DNA from: Emcibacter sp.
GTDB taxonomy: Bacteria > Pseudomonadota > Alphaproteobacteria > Sphingomonadales > Emcibacteraceae
NCBI GenBank assembly: GCA_021774785.1
Contig: JAJFIQ010000019.1
Location: 62,001-126,000 of the forward strand
Reading direction: 5' to 3'
Length of the DNA: 64,000 nucleotides
The translations under genes and the position numbers were made by a program. Under the pieces are notes generated by a model. It searched no databases. It worked only from the letters and a program-made list of their open reading frames with translations, and was not told where the DNA came from. How positions within the stretch are numbered: position 1 is the stretch's first letter; the number at the start of each line of letters is the position of its first letter. This document shows positions 26,843 through 35,961 of this stretch, piece after piece.

Positions 26843-27778
26843 TTATAATAAGTTATTTTTTTTATACCATTTCAGAGTTTTTTTAAACCCTTGTTTCAGG
26901 TCTGTTTTTGGACGCCATTCTGTCAATCTCATAACATGTGGTCCGCGACATATCCAGTCCGGGTAACATAATTCATTAACTTTTTCCGGCGTGACCATGG
27001 GGGTATAGCCGAATAATGTCGAAAATAAGACATTAAAATGGGCCGCAATATTTAAAAAAAACTTTGGTATAACGATTTGAAAAGGCTTGATATTTAGTAT
27101 TTCCGCAGCCGTATCATACATTTCCTGGTTGGAATAACCGTCTGTTGTGCCATCATCAACATCAAGTATCTGTCCAAAACAGTCCTTATTTTCACATACG
27201 GCAATCATGGCTTGTACTAAATCCGGTGCATATATCCAGGATGCTCTATTGTTTGAATTGCCGGGCAGGGGAGCAAATCGGGCAGAAATAGCCTTGAATA
27301 TTTTCAGGGTTTCCCTGTCTTCCGGTCCATATATTCCGGGTGGGCGCAGTATAGTCCATGGCAAGTCAACAGCATTTTCAATAAGGTTTTCTTCACCCCG
27401 CCGTTTGCTTTGTGCATAGTTAGATAAATTTCTCTCCCGTGCGGCTAGGGAGGATAACAGAATGAAATGTGGCTGGCTGGGGGATTTCGCAAGAATCTCA
27501 ATGAGCGTATTAACGCTCTGGCTGTTGACGCGGTTGAAACCTTCTGCTGTTTTGGCTTTGATTAGGCCCGCCAGGTGAAAAATCACATCCGTATTTTCCA
27601 CAAGCTGGCTTAGGGCATGGAGGTTATCGAGGTCACCTTCTACCCATTCTATATTGGGTATCTCTGGTTGGGGGCGGCGGGTCAGGGCTTTAACCTTAAA
27701 ACCCTGCGTGACCAGTTCACGGATCAGGTGTTTGCCGACAAATCCGGTAGCTCCGGTGACTGCTGCTGTTTTTGACAC
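26843..27778 (-). CDS. cerR: NAD-dependent epimerase-fold reductase, ceramide reductase CerR
   Basis: 311 residues of the extended short-chain dehydrogenase family: GATGFVG at 9-15, and Y121/K125 of the catalytic YxxxK (SNYAQSKRRGE). The start is GTG at 27778. In Caulobacter the equivalent enzyme reduces the 3-keto group after N-acylation, giving dihydroceramide. Its place between the acyl-ACP synthetase (6 bp upstream) and the ACP supports this. Generic sugar epimerase is the alternative from sequence alone, but the neighbours make that unlikely. Confidence 0.87.
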   Translation of the reverse strand: MSKTAAVTGATGFVGKHLIRELVTQGFKVKALTRRPQPEIPNIEWVEGDLDNLHALSQLVENTDVIFHLAGLIKAKTAEGFNRVNSQSVNTLIEILAKSPSQPHFILLSSLAARERNLSNYAQSKRRGEENLIENAVDLPWTILRPPGIYGPEDRETLKIFKAISARFAPLPGNSNNRASWIYAPDLVQAMIAVCENKDCFGQILDVDDGTTDGYSNQEMYDTAAEILNIKPFQIVIPKFFLNIAAHFNVLFSTLFGYTPMVTPEKVNELCYPDWICRGPHVMRLTEWRPKTDLKQGFKKTLKWYKKNNLL

Positions 27779-27784
27779 GAGGGC

Positions 27785-29530
27785 TTAAACCGCAAGGTCA
27801 CCGGCAAGATATTGTTTTCTTGCCTTGACCCGGCTTAATTTACCAGAGGATGTTCGTGGTAAAGAGCGTGGCGGGATTAAAGCAACAACCGGGGAAATTC
27901 CCAGCATGGAATGAACAGTATCCTTGATTCTGTTTTCCATATTGGCCCGTTCTTCTGCATCACGGGTACGGCATTGTACCAGAATGGCGGGAACTTCTTC
28001 TTCTTGATTGCCGGGGATTGAAACTGCTGCCGTATCGCCACTTCGCAGGTCATCCAATTGCTCAACGGCCCATTCAATATCTTGCGGCCAGTGGTTTTTG
28101 CCGTTGATAATGATCAGGTCTTTAAAACGGCCAATAATATAGAGGGAGCCTTCTTTCATATATCCCATATCACCAGTATCGAGCCATTTGTCTTCGGACA
28201 AACAATTATTGGTGGCTTCCTGATCCTGATAATATCCGACCATGACACTGGTTCCCCGCAGGCAAACCCGGCCAATATGATATTCGCCAAGATCAACATT
28301 GTTGTCATCACGGATTTCTATCTCATATTCAGACAGGGGGATACCACAATTTACGACGCTGCGATAATTGGTGCCGTTGCCGTTGCCGTTAATTTTAATT
28401 TTTTCCAGACGTTTTTCTTCGCCGGATAATACTTTTTCATTCACAAGGTCAATTTCAAAACCTGTATCCCTTTTGGCGAAGCTAACCCCAAGGGTGCATT
28501 CCGCAAGGCCATAGTTGGGCAGGAATGTGGTGCTTTTAAAACCAACTTCCTTGAAAATTTCCTGAAAATGAGTCAGCACATCAGCTCTGATCATATCTCC
28601 GCCGATGCTGGCAACCCGCCAACTGGACAGGTCAAGATCAGCAATCTTGTTTGGGCTTGCCCGGCGGGCGCAGATATCATAGCCGAAAGTAGGGCCGCCG
28701 GATAATGTTGCTTTGTTTTTGGAAATAAGCTTCAACCATTGCAGGGGTCGACGGGCAAAAGATTCTGTCGCCAGATAGTCTGTAGTAATTTGATTTGCGA
28801 TCGGCATAAGCAAAGCACCAACCAGACCCATATCATGATAAAATGGCAACCAGGATACAACCCGGTCATCTTCGTTAAGGTCCATACCTTCTTTGCCAAT
28901 ACCGCGACAGTTTGCCAGAAGTGATTTATGGGTTACGGCAACGCCGTGAGGGAAGCGGGTGCTTCCAGAAGAATATTGAAGATAGGCCAGATTTTCCGAC
29001 TGTGCTTCGGGGAGTACAATTTTTTTAATATCCTTCAGGTAAGCCTGCGCTTCAAATGTAGTGGATGTGCCAACAAATTTCATTTTCAGCCCTGATGTAG
29101 CTTCATCAAGTAGAGGCAGCATATAAGATGCCGAAATAGCCACAGATGCGCCACAGCTTTTCATGAGTTGATTAAGCTGACTGGTATATCCTTCGCGTCC
29201 ACCGAATGAGGTGGGCAGGGGCAAGGGAACAGGCAAGAGGCCAGCATACAGGCACCCAATAAAATAACAGACAAAGTCTTCATTTGTTTCTGCTATTAAG
29301 GCAACACGGGAGCCTTTTTTGATGCCAAAATGGACGAAACGTCGCCCAATTTGCTGTGCTTTTTTGCAAATTTCAGAATAGGTGATGCTGGTATCAAGGT
29401 CGCCGCGAGGGGAATAGAAATTCAGACCCCGGGTACCTTTAGCCGCATATTCGATTGCTTCCAAAATGGTGCTAAAGTCAGCAATCCTACGCGGAAGGGT
29501 CGGGTCTTGTGTTGGAATTGGTTCACGCAT
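27785..29530 (-). CDS. aasR: fatty acyl-AMP ligase / acyl-ACP synthetase of the sphingolipid locus
   Basis: 581 residues of the adenylate-forming superfamily, closest in layout to fatty acyl-AMP ligases. The P-loop is LQYSSGSTRFPHG, then SWLPFYHDMGLVG, NYGLAECTLG, the hinge region DTGDMGYM, and the C-terminal Lys in PRTSSGKLSR. It would activate a fatty acid and load it on the nearby ACP for Spt or the ceramide synthase. It is the first gene of the aasR-cerR-acp-spt operon. No strong promoter is visible in the 192 bp upstream. Confidence 0.88.
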   Translation of the reverse strand: MREPIPTQDPTLPRRIADFSTILEAIEYAAKGTRGLNFYSPRGDLDTSITYSEICKKAQQIGRRFVHFGIKKGSRVALIAETNEDFVCYFIGCLYAGLLPVPLPLPTSFGGREGYTSQLNQLMKSCGASVAISASYMLPLLDEATSGLKMKFVGTSTTFEAQAYLKDIKKIVLPEAQSENLAYLQYSSGSTRFPHGVAVTHKSLLANCRGIGKEGMDLNEDDRVVSWLPFYHDMGLVGALLMPIANQITTDYLATESFARRPLQWLKLISKNKATLSGGPTFGYDICARRASPNKIADLDLSSWRVASIGGDMIRADVLTHFQEIFKEVGFKSTTFLPNYGLAECTLGVSFAKRDTGFEIDLVNEKVLSGEEKRLEKIKINGNGNGTNYRSVVNCGIPLSEYEIEIRDDNNVDLGEYHIGRVCLRGTSVMVGYYQDQEATNNCLSEDKWLDTGDMGYMKEGSLYIIGRFKDLIIINGKNHWPQDIEWAVEQLDDLRSGDTAAVSIPGNQEEEVPAILVQCRTRDAEERANMENRIKDTVHSMLGISPVVALIPPRSLPRTSSGKLSRVKARKQYLAGDLAV

Positions 29531-29722
29531 GTATGTTCAAAGTCACTCGTATTTTCCCGTGGATACATCCACCACTATAACAGAGAGCAAACACAATATT
29601 TGTGCCTCCCTATCCTATTTCTTGCACCTTCGATACATTTTGTCGTCCTGTATCGCAAGTTTTTTATTTTAAAGTTATGTTATATTTCAGGCATTTTATA
29701 GCTTGTTGCTCGACTTTCCAAC

Positions 29723-30640
29723 CTATTTCTTGTTTGTTGGTGTTGACTTAGGCATTTTTTTTCTTTTTTCTGCCAGATATATCCCGGCTAATATGAAAGA
29801 AACGGAGACCATATAAGTCGCTTTTAAGGGCTCATCCAGCCAGATATACCCGGCTGTCATGCCCACAAGCGGAATCAAATAAGTATTATATGAAACGAAA
29901 GTTGCACCGGCCAGATGGGTCAGATGAAATAATATCAGGGATGCAATCCCCGTTGCAAAAATACCGAGAACCAATATGGAATAGATTGCCGGTGTCGTTG
30001 GGGTGAGTGTCCATGGCTCCTCAAATATCAGAGCGAGGGGAATAGTGACCAGCGTTGCGATGATCAGCATGGCAGATGCCGTGCTAAGGGGATCTTTATT
30101 TTTAAGTTTTTTGACCAGCACTCCGGCAAAAGCATAGAAAAATGATGTTATCACCAACCCAAATAACGCCAGAAACATTGTTGGCGAGCTGTCCACTTCG
30201 GTCATTGTTCCGTAAAACAGACTGGCCACGCCGAGAACACCGAATATTATACCAACCAGTTTATTGGAACTGAATTTTTCATCATGGGTCATAAAATGAG
30301 CTAATGTCATGGTAAATAGGGGGGCTAGAGACATGCAGATAGCGGCCAGAGAGCTATGTACATATTGTATGCTCCAATTTACCAGAAAGAAAGGAACCAC
30401 ACTGCTGGTGATGCCTATGACGGCACAGAGGAGCCACTGGGAAGGCTCGCGGGGTAAACGGACACCCATTTTTAGGGCAATAACAGTGATAACAATAGCC
30501 CCAATACCAATGCGACTGGCCGCTATGGTTAGCGGTGTTATGCTATCCAGAGATATTTTGACAAACATGAAAGCGCTGCCCCAGAAGAAAGCAAGAAGGA
30601 TCAGGAAAATAAAATGGCTGGGGGCTCTGTTATCGGTCAT
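29723..30640 (-). CDS. EamA-family (DMT) transporter
   Basis: 305 residues with ten predicted membrane helices in two EamA repeats, the first starting FIFLILLAFFWGSAFMFVK and the second near TMFLALFGLVITSFFYAFAG. The basic tail is KRKKMPKSTPTNKK. The superfamily exports amino acids, metabolites or nucleotide sugars. It is divergent from recX and 192 bp downstream of the sphingolipid operon's start, with no sequence reason to link it to that pathway. Substrate unknown. Confidence 0.88.
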   Translation of the reverse strand: MTDNRAPSHFIFLILLAFFWGSAFMFVKISLDSITPLTIAASRIGIGAIVITVIALKMGVRLPREPSQWLLCAVIGITSSVVPFFLVNWSIQYVHSSLAAICMSLAPLFTMTLAHFMTHDEKFSSNKLVGIIFGVLGVASLFYGTMTEVDSSPTMFLALFGLVITSFFYAFAGVLVKKLKNKDPLSTASAMLIIATLVTIPLALIFEEPWTLTPTTPAIYSILVLGIFATGIASLILFHLTHLAGATFVSYNTYLIPLVGMTAGYIWLDEPLKATYMVSVSFILAGIYLAEKRKKMPKSTPTNKK

Positions 30641-30663
30641 TAGTGTCTGATACTATTATTGTT

Positions 30664-31245
30664 ATGAATAAAGGAAAATCAAAAAAACATGCTCGAAAAT
30701 CCACTCTGACACGGGATTATCTGATCAGAGCAACCTATAACTACCTGCAAAGATTTGCAACCACGGAAAAAAACCTTGGCCGTGTTCTGGATCGAAAAGT
30801 CAGACGGCGTTTGCCGGATACTGATTGTGATGCGTTATATGATCAAGCAAAGGACTGGATTGAAGATATCGTTCACAAAGCGGTGCAGCAAAATCTTGTT
30901 AATGACCGACAGTTTGCCCATGCGCGGGCGGCATCCCTGATTCGTAGCGGCAATTCAAAAATGAAAATTATCCAGAAACTACAGGCCAAAGGTGTCACCC
31001 CTGATGTTATTGCGGATGTTATGCAGAATTTATCGGACCAACATGAGGATATGGATTTTTTAGCCGCTGTGAAATATGCTCGAAAAAGGAGATTCGGTGC
31101 TTTCAGTATTCGCCATAACGGAAAGGACATCGTGGAAAAAGAGCGGGCCAGTATGTGCCGGGCCGGTTTTTCCTATAGCTTGGCGGGTAGAGTTTTAAAT
31201 ATGCCCCATGACGCTATGGAAGACATACTCTATAGCAAGGATTAA
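30664..31245 (+). CDS. recX: RecX-family regulatory protein
   Basis: About 193 residues from ATG 30664 (an in-frame GTG at 30643 is possible; neither has a clear ribosome-binding site). All-helical with tandem three-helix repeats: LTRDYLIRATYNYLQRF, then LVNDRQFAHARAASLIRSGNS and the RRFGAF segment near the C-terminus. RecX modulates RecA filaments. No recA is adjacent. Its stop is 1 bp before the start of the next gene, so they may be co-transcribed. Confidence 0.82.
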   Translation: MNKGKSKKHARKSTLTRDYLIRATYNYLQRFATTEKNLGRVLDRKVRRRLPDTDCDALYDQAKDWIEDIVHKAVQQNLVNDRQFAHARAASLIRSGNSKMKIIQKLQAKGVTPDVIADVMQNLSDQHEDMDFLAAVKYARKRRFGAFSIRHNGKDIVEKERASMCRAGFSYSLAGRVLNMPHDAMEDILYSKD

Positions 31246-31246
31246 A

Positions 31247-32443
31247 ATGACTGAAAAAACGCCTAAACGGGAAAATTATTTCGATTATACTCGAGAGATT
31301 GATGACCTGACCGGTATTGAGGTTCTTGATACATTTGAGAAATTCAGTCAGCGAGACGATGTTTTTTGCCGAGCCCTGTGGGACGAAGAGGTTTCCGGTG
31401 AGAAAGTCATGGCTTTTTACAAGGGTTATTATATGCCCAGAGCCAAAGCCCGAAAATCCGATGGTTTCAGCCAGCGTGACTATGCGCTTCGGAACGCCGC
31501 ATGGCATGTCTGCAACGTACTGCGGGAGCAGAAGGATGGTCGCAGGGAAGGTTTTCACGATCATTTTACATCCCATGATGATGGCTGGCATGAGCCATAC
31601 CCTTTCGAATCTGCGGAACAGGCAACGGTTGATATTCGCAAAGTAGCCGCCTTTTCCGGCGCTGATCTGGTGGGTATATGTGCCTATGATGAGCGGTGGA
31701 TGTATGATGGTATTTATGACACCAAAGGCAAATCCAAACCGCTTGATATTCCCGACGATCTGCCTAATGTGATTGTTACAGGTGAGTCGATGGATAAGGA
31801 TTTGACAGCCACAGTACCCTCTGCTTTGGCAGGCTCTGCCACGGGTATGGGATATACCAACGACTGTGTAACCTTGTTGACCATGGCACAATATATTCGC
31901 AATTTGGGTTACCGAGCCTATGCCACCATGAATGATAGTGCGCTTGCTGTACCGCTCGCCGTGCAGGCAGGACTTGGTGAAGGCGGGCGCCATAGCTTGT
32001 TAATCACACCGGAATTTGGTGCGCGCCTGAGGCTCGGTAAAATTTTCACAGATATGCCACTGGTTCATGATAAACCCATGAGCTTTGGGGTTAAGGAATT
32101 CTGCGATATCTGTAACCGTTGCGCCAAGGGCTGCCCGCCAAAAGCTATCAGCTTTGATGCGCCGTCCGACCATATGTACAACCGTTCTAACCTGAAGGGT
32201 GTTGTAAAATGGTCCACAGATGCGGAGAAATGCTTTAAATTCTGGATTAATCAGAATACGGATTGTTCCATTTGTATCCGTGTATGCCCCTATAACAGGG
32301 ATTATAGCAAATGGTATAACCGGGCATGGCAAAAGCTTGCTGGCGGGTCTTTTCGGAAAATAGCCCTGTGGCTGGATGATAAACTTGCCCATCGGGCACG
32401 CATGAAATCCGCTGACTGGTGGCAAAAGAAAAACATTGACTAG
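31247..32443 (+). CDS. reductive-dehalogenase/QueG-like iron-sulfur protein
   Basis: 398 residues from ATG 31247 with AAGGA upstream. The C-terminal half has two ferredoxin-type clusters: CDICNRCAKGCPPKA and, about 40 residues on, a second set ending CSICIRVCPYNRD. The middle matches the cobalamin-binding region shared by reductive dehalogenases and epoxyqueuosine reductase. There is no Tat signal, membrane anchor gene (rdhB) or cobalamin gene nearby. The protein is thus cytoplasmic and probably not respiratory. It could be a catabolic dehalogenase or an uncharacterised corrinoid enzyme. The follow-on MFS carrier (54 bp) may bring its substrate. Confidence 0.72.
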   Translation: MTEKTPKRENYFDYTREIDDLTGIEVLDTFEKFSQRDDVFCRALWDEEVSGEKVMAFYKGYYMPRAKARKSDGFSQRDYALRNAAWHVCNVLREQKDGRREGFHDHFTSHDDGWHEPYPFESAEQATVDIRKVAAFSGADLVGICAYDERWMYDGIYDTKGKSKPLDIPDDLPNVIVTGESMDKDLTATVPSALAGSATGMGYTNDCVTLLTMAQYIRNLGYRAYATMNDSALAVPLAVQAGLGEGGRHSLLITPEFGARLRLGKIFTDMPLVHDKPMSFGVKEFCDICNRCAKGCPPKAISFDAPSDHMYNRSNLKGVVKWSTDAEKCFKFWINQNTDCSICIRVCPYNRDYSKWYNRAWQKLAGGSFRKIALWLDDKLAHRARMKSADWWQKKNID

Positions 32444-32497
32444 GTCGTAAAATAAGGGCCTATTTCTGCTATCAGTTTTCAATAGGTTACCCAAATA

Positions 32498-33691
32498 ATG
32501 TCGACACAAGAAAAGATCAACGGGTTTAAAAACCCCGTCGCCTATAAGGTCGGCGGTGTTTATAGTGGTCTGTTTTTATATGTTGGCATAGCATTACCAT
32601 TTTGGGCCTTGTGGCTGGCAAAAGTAGGGTTATCGCCTGCTGAAATTGGATTTTTGATGGGATTTCCATCTTTTCTGAAGGTGTTATCATCGCCTTTCAT
32701 TGCCCAGTTATGCGATAAATGGGGAACCGTGCGCAGACCCATGTTGGCGCTTATGTTTCTTTCTACCCTGTTTTTTATAGGTTATTTCTTCATAACCAGC
32801 TTTTCTCAGTTTGTATTGGTTACGCTATTCTTTACCGTTGCTTATTCGTCTGTTGCACCCCTGTTGGAAAGTTATGCGGTCAGGGCTTGTGATAAATATA
32901 ACCTGCAATACGGTCGGGTGCGTTCGGTGGGTTCCTTTGTTTTTGTTATTACATCAATTCTTTTCGGGAAATATCTTGATCATTTTGGCTATGACAACTT
33001 CCTGTATTTTTGTGTTGCCAGTATGGTGATTACCTTCTTTGCCATATTTCTTCTGCCACGGGAGAGACGGAAGCCTGAATCCCACAATACGGAAGTAAGT
33101 GATGACGATATTTCACCATTGAAGTTTCTGTTGACCAGTCGACGGTTCATCGTATTTTTGACGGCACTTAGCCTGATTCAAATGAGCCACGGGTTTATTT
33201 ATGTGCTGGGGAGTTATCATTGGGCGGCTCAGGGCATAGACAATGAAACCATTGGCGTTTTGTGGAGCATTGGCGTTGCGGCTGAAATACTGGTTTTTAT
33301 CTTCGCCGGCCCGATTATTACCCGGGTTCGACCCATGTATATGCTGGCTATTATTGCGTTCTTCGGTGCCGTGCGATGGATTGTTCTGGCTTTGACAGCA
33401 TCCCTGCCTTTGCTGGTGCTGGCTCAGACGTTTCATGGCTTGACCTATGGGGCATCCCATTTGGTAGCCATGTATTATTTATCAAGTCGTGTGCCGGATA
33501 AATATTTCATGACGGCGCAGTCGCTCTATAGTTCGGTACCTATGGGACTTTCTCTGGGGCTGGTGATGTTGATATCGGGGCCGTTGTATGACCTGTTTTC
33601 TGGTCAAACCTATTATTTCATGGCGGCCCTTTGTTTGATGGTATTATTTATGGCGAGATTCGTTCGACGGGTGGCAAATGAGGACTCTTAG
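32498..33691 (+). CDS. MFS transporter, HcaT/3-phenylpropionate type
   Basis: 397 residues with twelve membrane helices. The N-terminus KVGGVYSGLFLYVGIALPFWALWL and the loop GFPSFLKVLSSPFIAQLCDKW are typical of the MFS_1-like group that includes HcaT and nucleoside symporters. It is 54 bp after the dehalogenase-like gene in the same direction, suggesting a two-gene unit for uptake and reductive conversion of an aromatic or halogenated acid, which is inference. It ends before the EF-hand gene, which has its own ribosome-binding site. Confidence 0.82.
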   Translation: MSTQEKINGFKNPVAYKVGGVYSGLFLYVGIALPFWALWLAKVGLSPAEIGFLMGFPSFLKVLSSPFIAQLCDKWGTVRRPMLALMFLSTLFFIGYFFITSFSQFVLVTLFFTVAYSSVAPLLESYAVRACDKYNLQYGRVRSVGSFVFVITSILFGKYLDHFGYDNFLYFCVASMVITFFAIFLLPRERRKPESHNTEVSDDDISPLKFLLTSRRFIVFLTALSLIQMSHGFIYVLGSYHWAAQGIDNETIGVLWSIGVAAEILVFIFAGPIITRVRPMYMLAIIAFFGAVRWIVLALTASLPLLVLAQTFHGLTYGASHLVAMYYLSSRVPDKYFMTAQSLYSSVPMGLSLGLVMLISGPLYDLFSGQTYYFMAALCLMVLFMARFVRRVANEDS

Positions 33692-33784
33692 GAAAAATAA
33701 CCGCAGGTTTTTATAACTCCCGTCGTAATATTATACTGGAGAGGGGTTTTTGACCATGAAACCTTATATATTTGGAGAATAGAA

Positions 33785-34330
33785 ATGAAAAAATTATCCC
33801 TTATGACTTTGGCCTCTGTCGTTGCCATATCCTTTTCTACAGGGGCTTTTGCTCAAGAAAAAGAAATTGAAATCATAAAAATGAAGGGCGATCATAAAAT
33901 AATGAAAATGATGGGTGATCATCGTATGATGCACAAGAAGCGTGATCATCATGTGATGCATCTATTGATGGATACGGATGGTGATGGTTCCGTAAGTGCC
34001 AAGGAATTCAAGGATTTCCGAACAGAGAACTTTGTGAAAGCCGATAAAAATGGTGATGGAAATCTGAATGGACCGGAATTTGACGAGTTGGCGAAAATAA
34101 AAAAAGAACTATACAAAAAAGCCAAGAAAATGGCAAAATAGAAAAAGGCAAAAAAACGGTTTGATAAAGTAGATGCCGATGGTGACGGTAATATTTCCAA
34201 GGCTGAATTTGATGCCAAAGGGGATCGTAGTTTTATCCGTATGGATCATAATGATGACGGGGTTTTAAATAAACAGGACAGGCGCAAGAAAATGCATAAA
34301 GTGATTAAAATGAAAAAAATGGAAGACTGA
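33785..34330 (+). pseudogene. secreted EF-hand protein gene interrupted by an in-frame amber codon
   Basis: The first section (33785-34141, 118 residues) has a signal peptide (cleavage near AFA-QEK), a His/Met-rich repeat region and two EF-hands: DTDGDGSVSAKEF (63-75) and DKNGDGNLNGPEF (87-99). It ends at TAG 34139-34141. The same frame then stays open for 62 codons to TGA 34328-34330 and encodes two more EF-hands, DADGDGNISKAEF and DHNDDGVLNKQDR. The complete gene would be a periplasmic four-EF-hand calcium protein of about 181 residues. The short form may still be made and bind calcium; an amber mutation, readthrough or sequence error are the options. Confidence 0.85.
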
Positions 34331-34356
34331 TCCAAGTTATATATATTCAATTATCA

Positions 34357-34382
34357 GGCGGGAAATTCTTCCCGCCTTTTTT
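34357..34382 (+). terminator. rho-independent terminator after the EF-hand gene
   Basis: GGCGGGAA pairs perfectly with TTCCCGCC around a 4-nt ATTC loop, followed by six T. It ends the full-length EF-hand frame, which supports the downstream part being part of the original gene, and insulates dapA. Confidence 0.92.
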
Positions 34383-34486
34383 ATACTGAGGCAAATAAAC
34401 CGACGCCATTCCAATTCATGACTTGCAGTCCGCTTAAAGGCATACTATTTTGCCAGCATAATAATGGATATTTTAGGAGAAACACC

Positions 34487-35365
34487 ATGTTAAGAGGATC
34501 GATTACAGCCCTTGTCACCCCGTTCAGCGATGGACAGGTTGATGAGAAGGCATTCCGAAAACTGGTGAACTGGCAGATTGAACAAGGTACACATGGTCTG
34601 GTTCCGTGTGGCACGACCGCAGAATCGCCGACACTTGATCATGATGAACATCATCGGGTCACGGCAATCTGTGTTGAGGAAGCCGCCGGACGGGTGCCTG
34701 TCATTGCCGGATGCGGATCAAATTCCACCAGTGAGGCCGCAAGCCTGCTGGTCCATGCCAAAGCCGCCGGAGCAGACGCAGCTCTGATTGTCATACCCTA
34801 TTACAACAAGCCCAGTCAGGAAGGTATGTATCAGCATTTCAAAGCGCTGAATGATACGGCTGATCTGCCGCTGGTGATATATAACATTCCCGGTCGTTCG
34901 GTCGTTGATATGACCGTTGATACCATGGCGCGTTGTTTTTTCGAACTTGAAAATGTGATCGGGGTCAAGGATGCCACAGGAAATATCGCACGGGTCGCAT
35001 TGCAGAGGGTGGCCATGGGTGAAAGGTTCATTCAGCTTTCCGGTGAAGACCAGACCGCTTTGGGCTTTAATGTTCATGGGGGTGTGGGATGTATTTCTGT
35101 AGCCTCAAATCTGGCACCAAAGCTTATGTCCGACTTTCAAAATCTCTGTCAGGAAGGTGATTTTGTTGGTGCACTGGCCATTCAGGATAAAGTGACGGCC
35201 CTGCATCATGCGCTTTTTGTTGAGCCAAATCCGGGTCCGGTGAAATATGGACTTGAGTTGCTCGGCATCTGTTCTGCTGAAATGCGACTGCCCATGGTGG
35301 AGATCAGTGACGATACCAAAATGCTGGTTAAAGGTGCCATGGATAAGGCCGGATTGCTGACGTAA
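34487..35365 (+). CDS. dapA: 4-hydroxy-tetrahydrodipicolinate synthase
   Basis: First committed step of lysine and diaminopimelate synthesis: pyruvate plus aspartate semialdehyde. The 292 residues form a TIM barrel with GTTAES near residue 45, YYNKPSQEG with the catalytic Tyr, and the Schiff-base Lys K161 in GVKDATGN. The frame is open earlier, but ATG 34487 has a strong TTTAGGAG and a canonical N-terminus. smpB follows after 3 bp, so the two are co-transcribed. Confidence 0.97.
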   Translation: MLRGSITALVTPFSDGQVDEKAFRKLVNWQIEQGTHGLVPCGTTAESPTLDHDEHHRVTAICVEEAAGRVPVIAGCGSNSTSEAASLLVHAKAAGADAALIVIPYYNKPSQEGMYQHFKALNDTADLPLVIYNIPGRSVVDMTVDTMARCFFELENVIGVKDATGNIARVALQRVAMGERFIQLSGEDQTALGFNVHGGVGCISVASNLAPKLMSDFQNLCQEGDFVGALAIQDKVTALHHALFVEPNPGPVKYGLELLGICSAEMRLPMVEISDDTKMLVKGAMDKAGLLT

Positions 35366-35368
35366 AGA

Positions 35369-35857
35369 ATGGCAAAGTCAAAATCTTCTGATAAATCAAA
35401 ATCGGGAAACCGTAATATCGCACTGAACAGAAAGGCGCGGTATAATTTTCATATTGAGGAAGATTTTGAAGCCGGAATCGTGCTGACAGGCACCGAAGTA
35501 AAATCCTTGCGTGCAGGCGAGGCCAATATCACCGATGCCTTTGCTGAAGCTAAAATGGGTGAATTATTCCTGATTAATGCCTATATCAAAGAATATGAGA
35601 TGGGCAACCGTCACAACCATGAAGCCCGCCGCCCGCGCAAGCTGCTGATGCACCGTAAAGAGGTCAATAAAATCGCCGCCGCCATCCAGCGCAAGGGCAA
35701 AACACTGGTACCGCTGGCTCTATATTTCAATGACAAGAATAAGGTCAAGGTTAAAATCGGTCTGGCTAGCGGTAAAAAAGCCCACGACAAACGCGCTACA
35801 GAAAAAGAACGCGACTGGAACCGCGAAAAAGGCCGCCTGATGAAAGAGAATAGGTAA
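35369..35857 (+). CDS. smpB: SsrA-binding protein SmpB
   Basis: 162 residues; binds tmRNA and brings it to stalled ribosomes. OB-fold motifs: [34 protein letters not shown] and HRKEVNKI, with the Lys-rich disordered tail ([17 protein letters not shown]) that enters the mRNA channel. The start is only 3 bp after the dapA stop, a pairing seen in many alphaproteobacteria. The tmRNA gene itself is not in the window. Confidence 0.97.
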   Translation: MAKSKSSDKSKSGNRNIALNRKARYNFHIEEDFEAGIVLTGTEVKSLRAGEANITDAFAEAKMGELFLINAYIKEYEMGNRHNHEARRPRKLLMHRKEVNKIAAAIQRKGKTLVPLALYFNDKNKVKVKIGLASGKKAHDKRATEKERDWNREKGRLMKENR

Positions 35858-35961
35858 GGCAACAGACTAGTTTACCTTGTTTATATATTGCATCAAAATC
35901 TAAGTAGGGGTCAAAATTTTTAAAATTATAAAACCCATTCTGAATATTAATTCTAATTTCA

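Noticed and set aside
31214-31993. 259-codon open frame antisense to the dehalogenase-like gene
   Set aside because: No start signal and no family resemblance. The opposite strand has clear Fe-S motifs, so this is a shadow.
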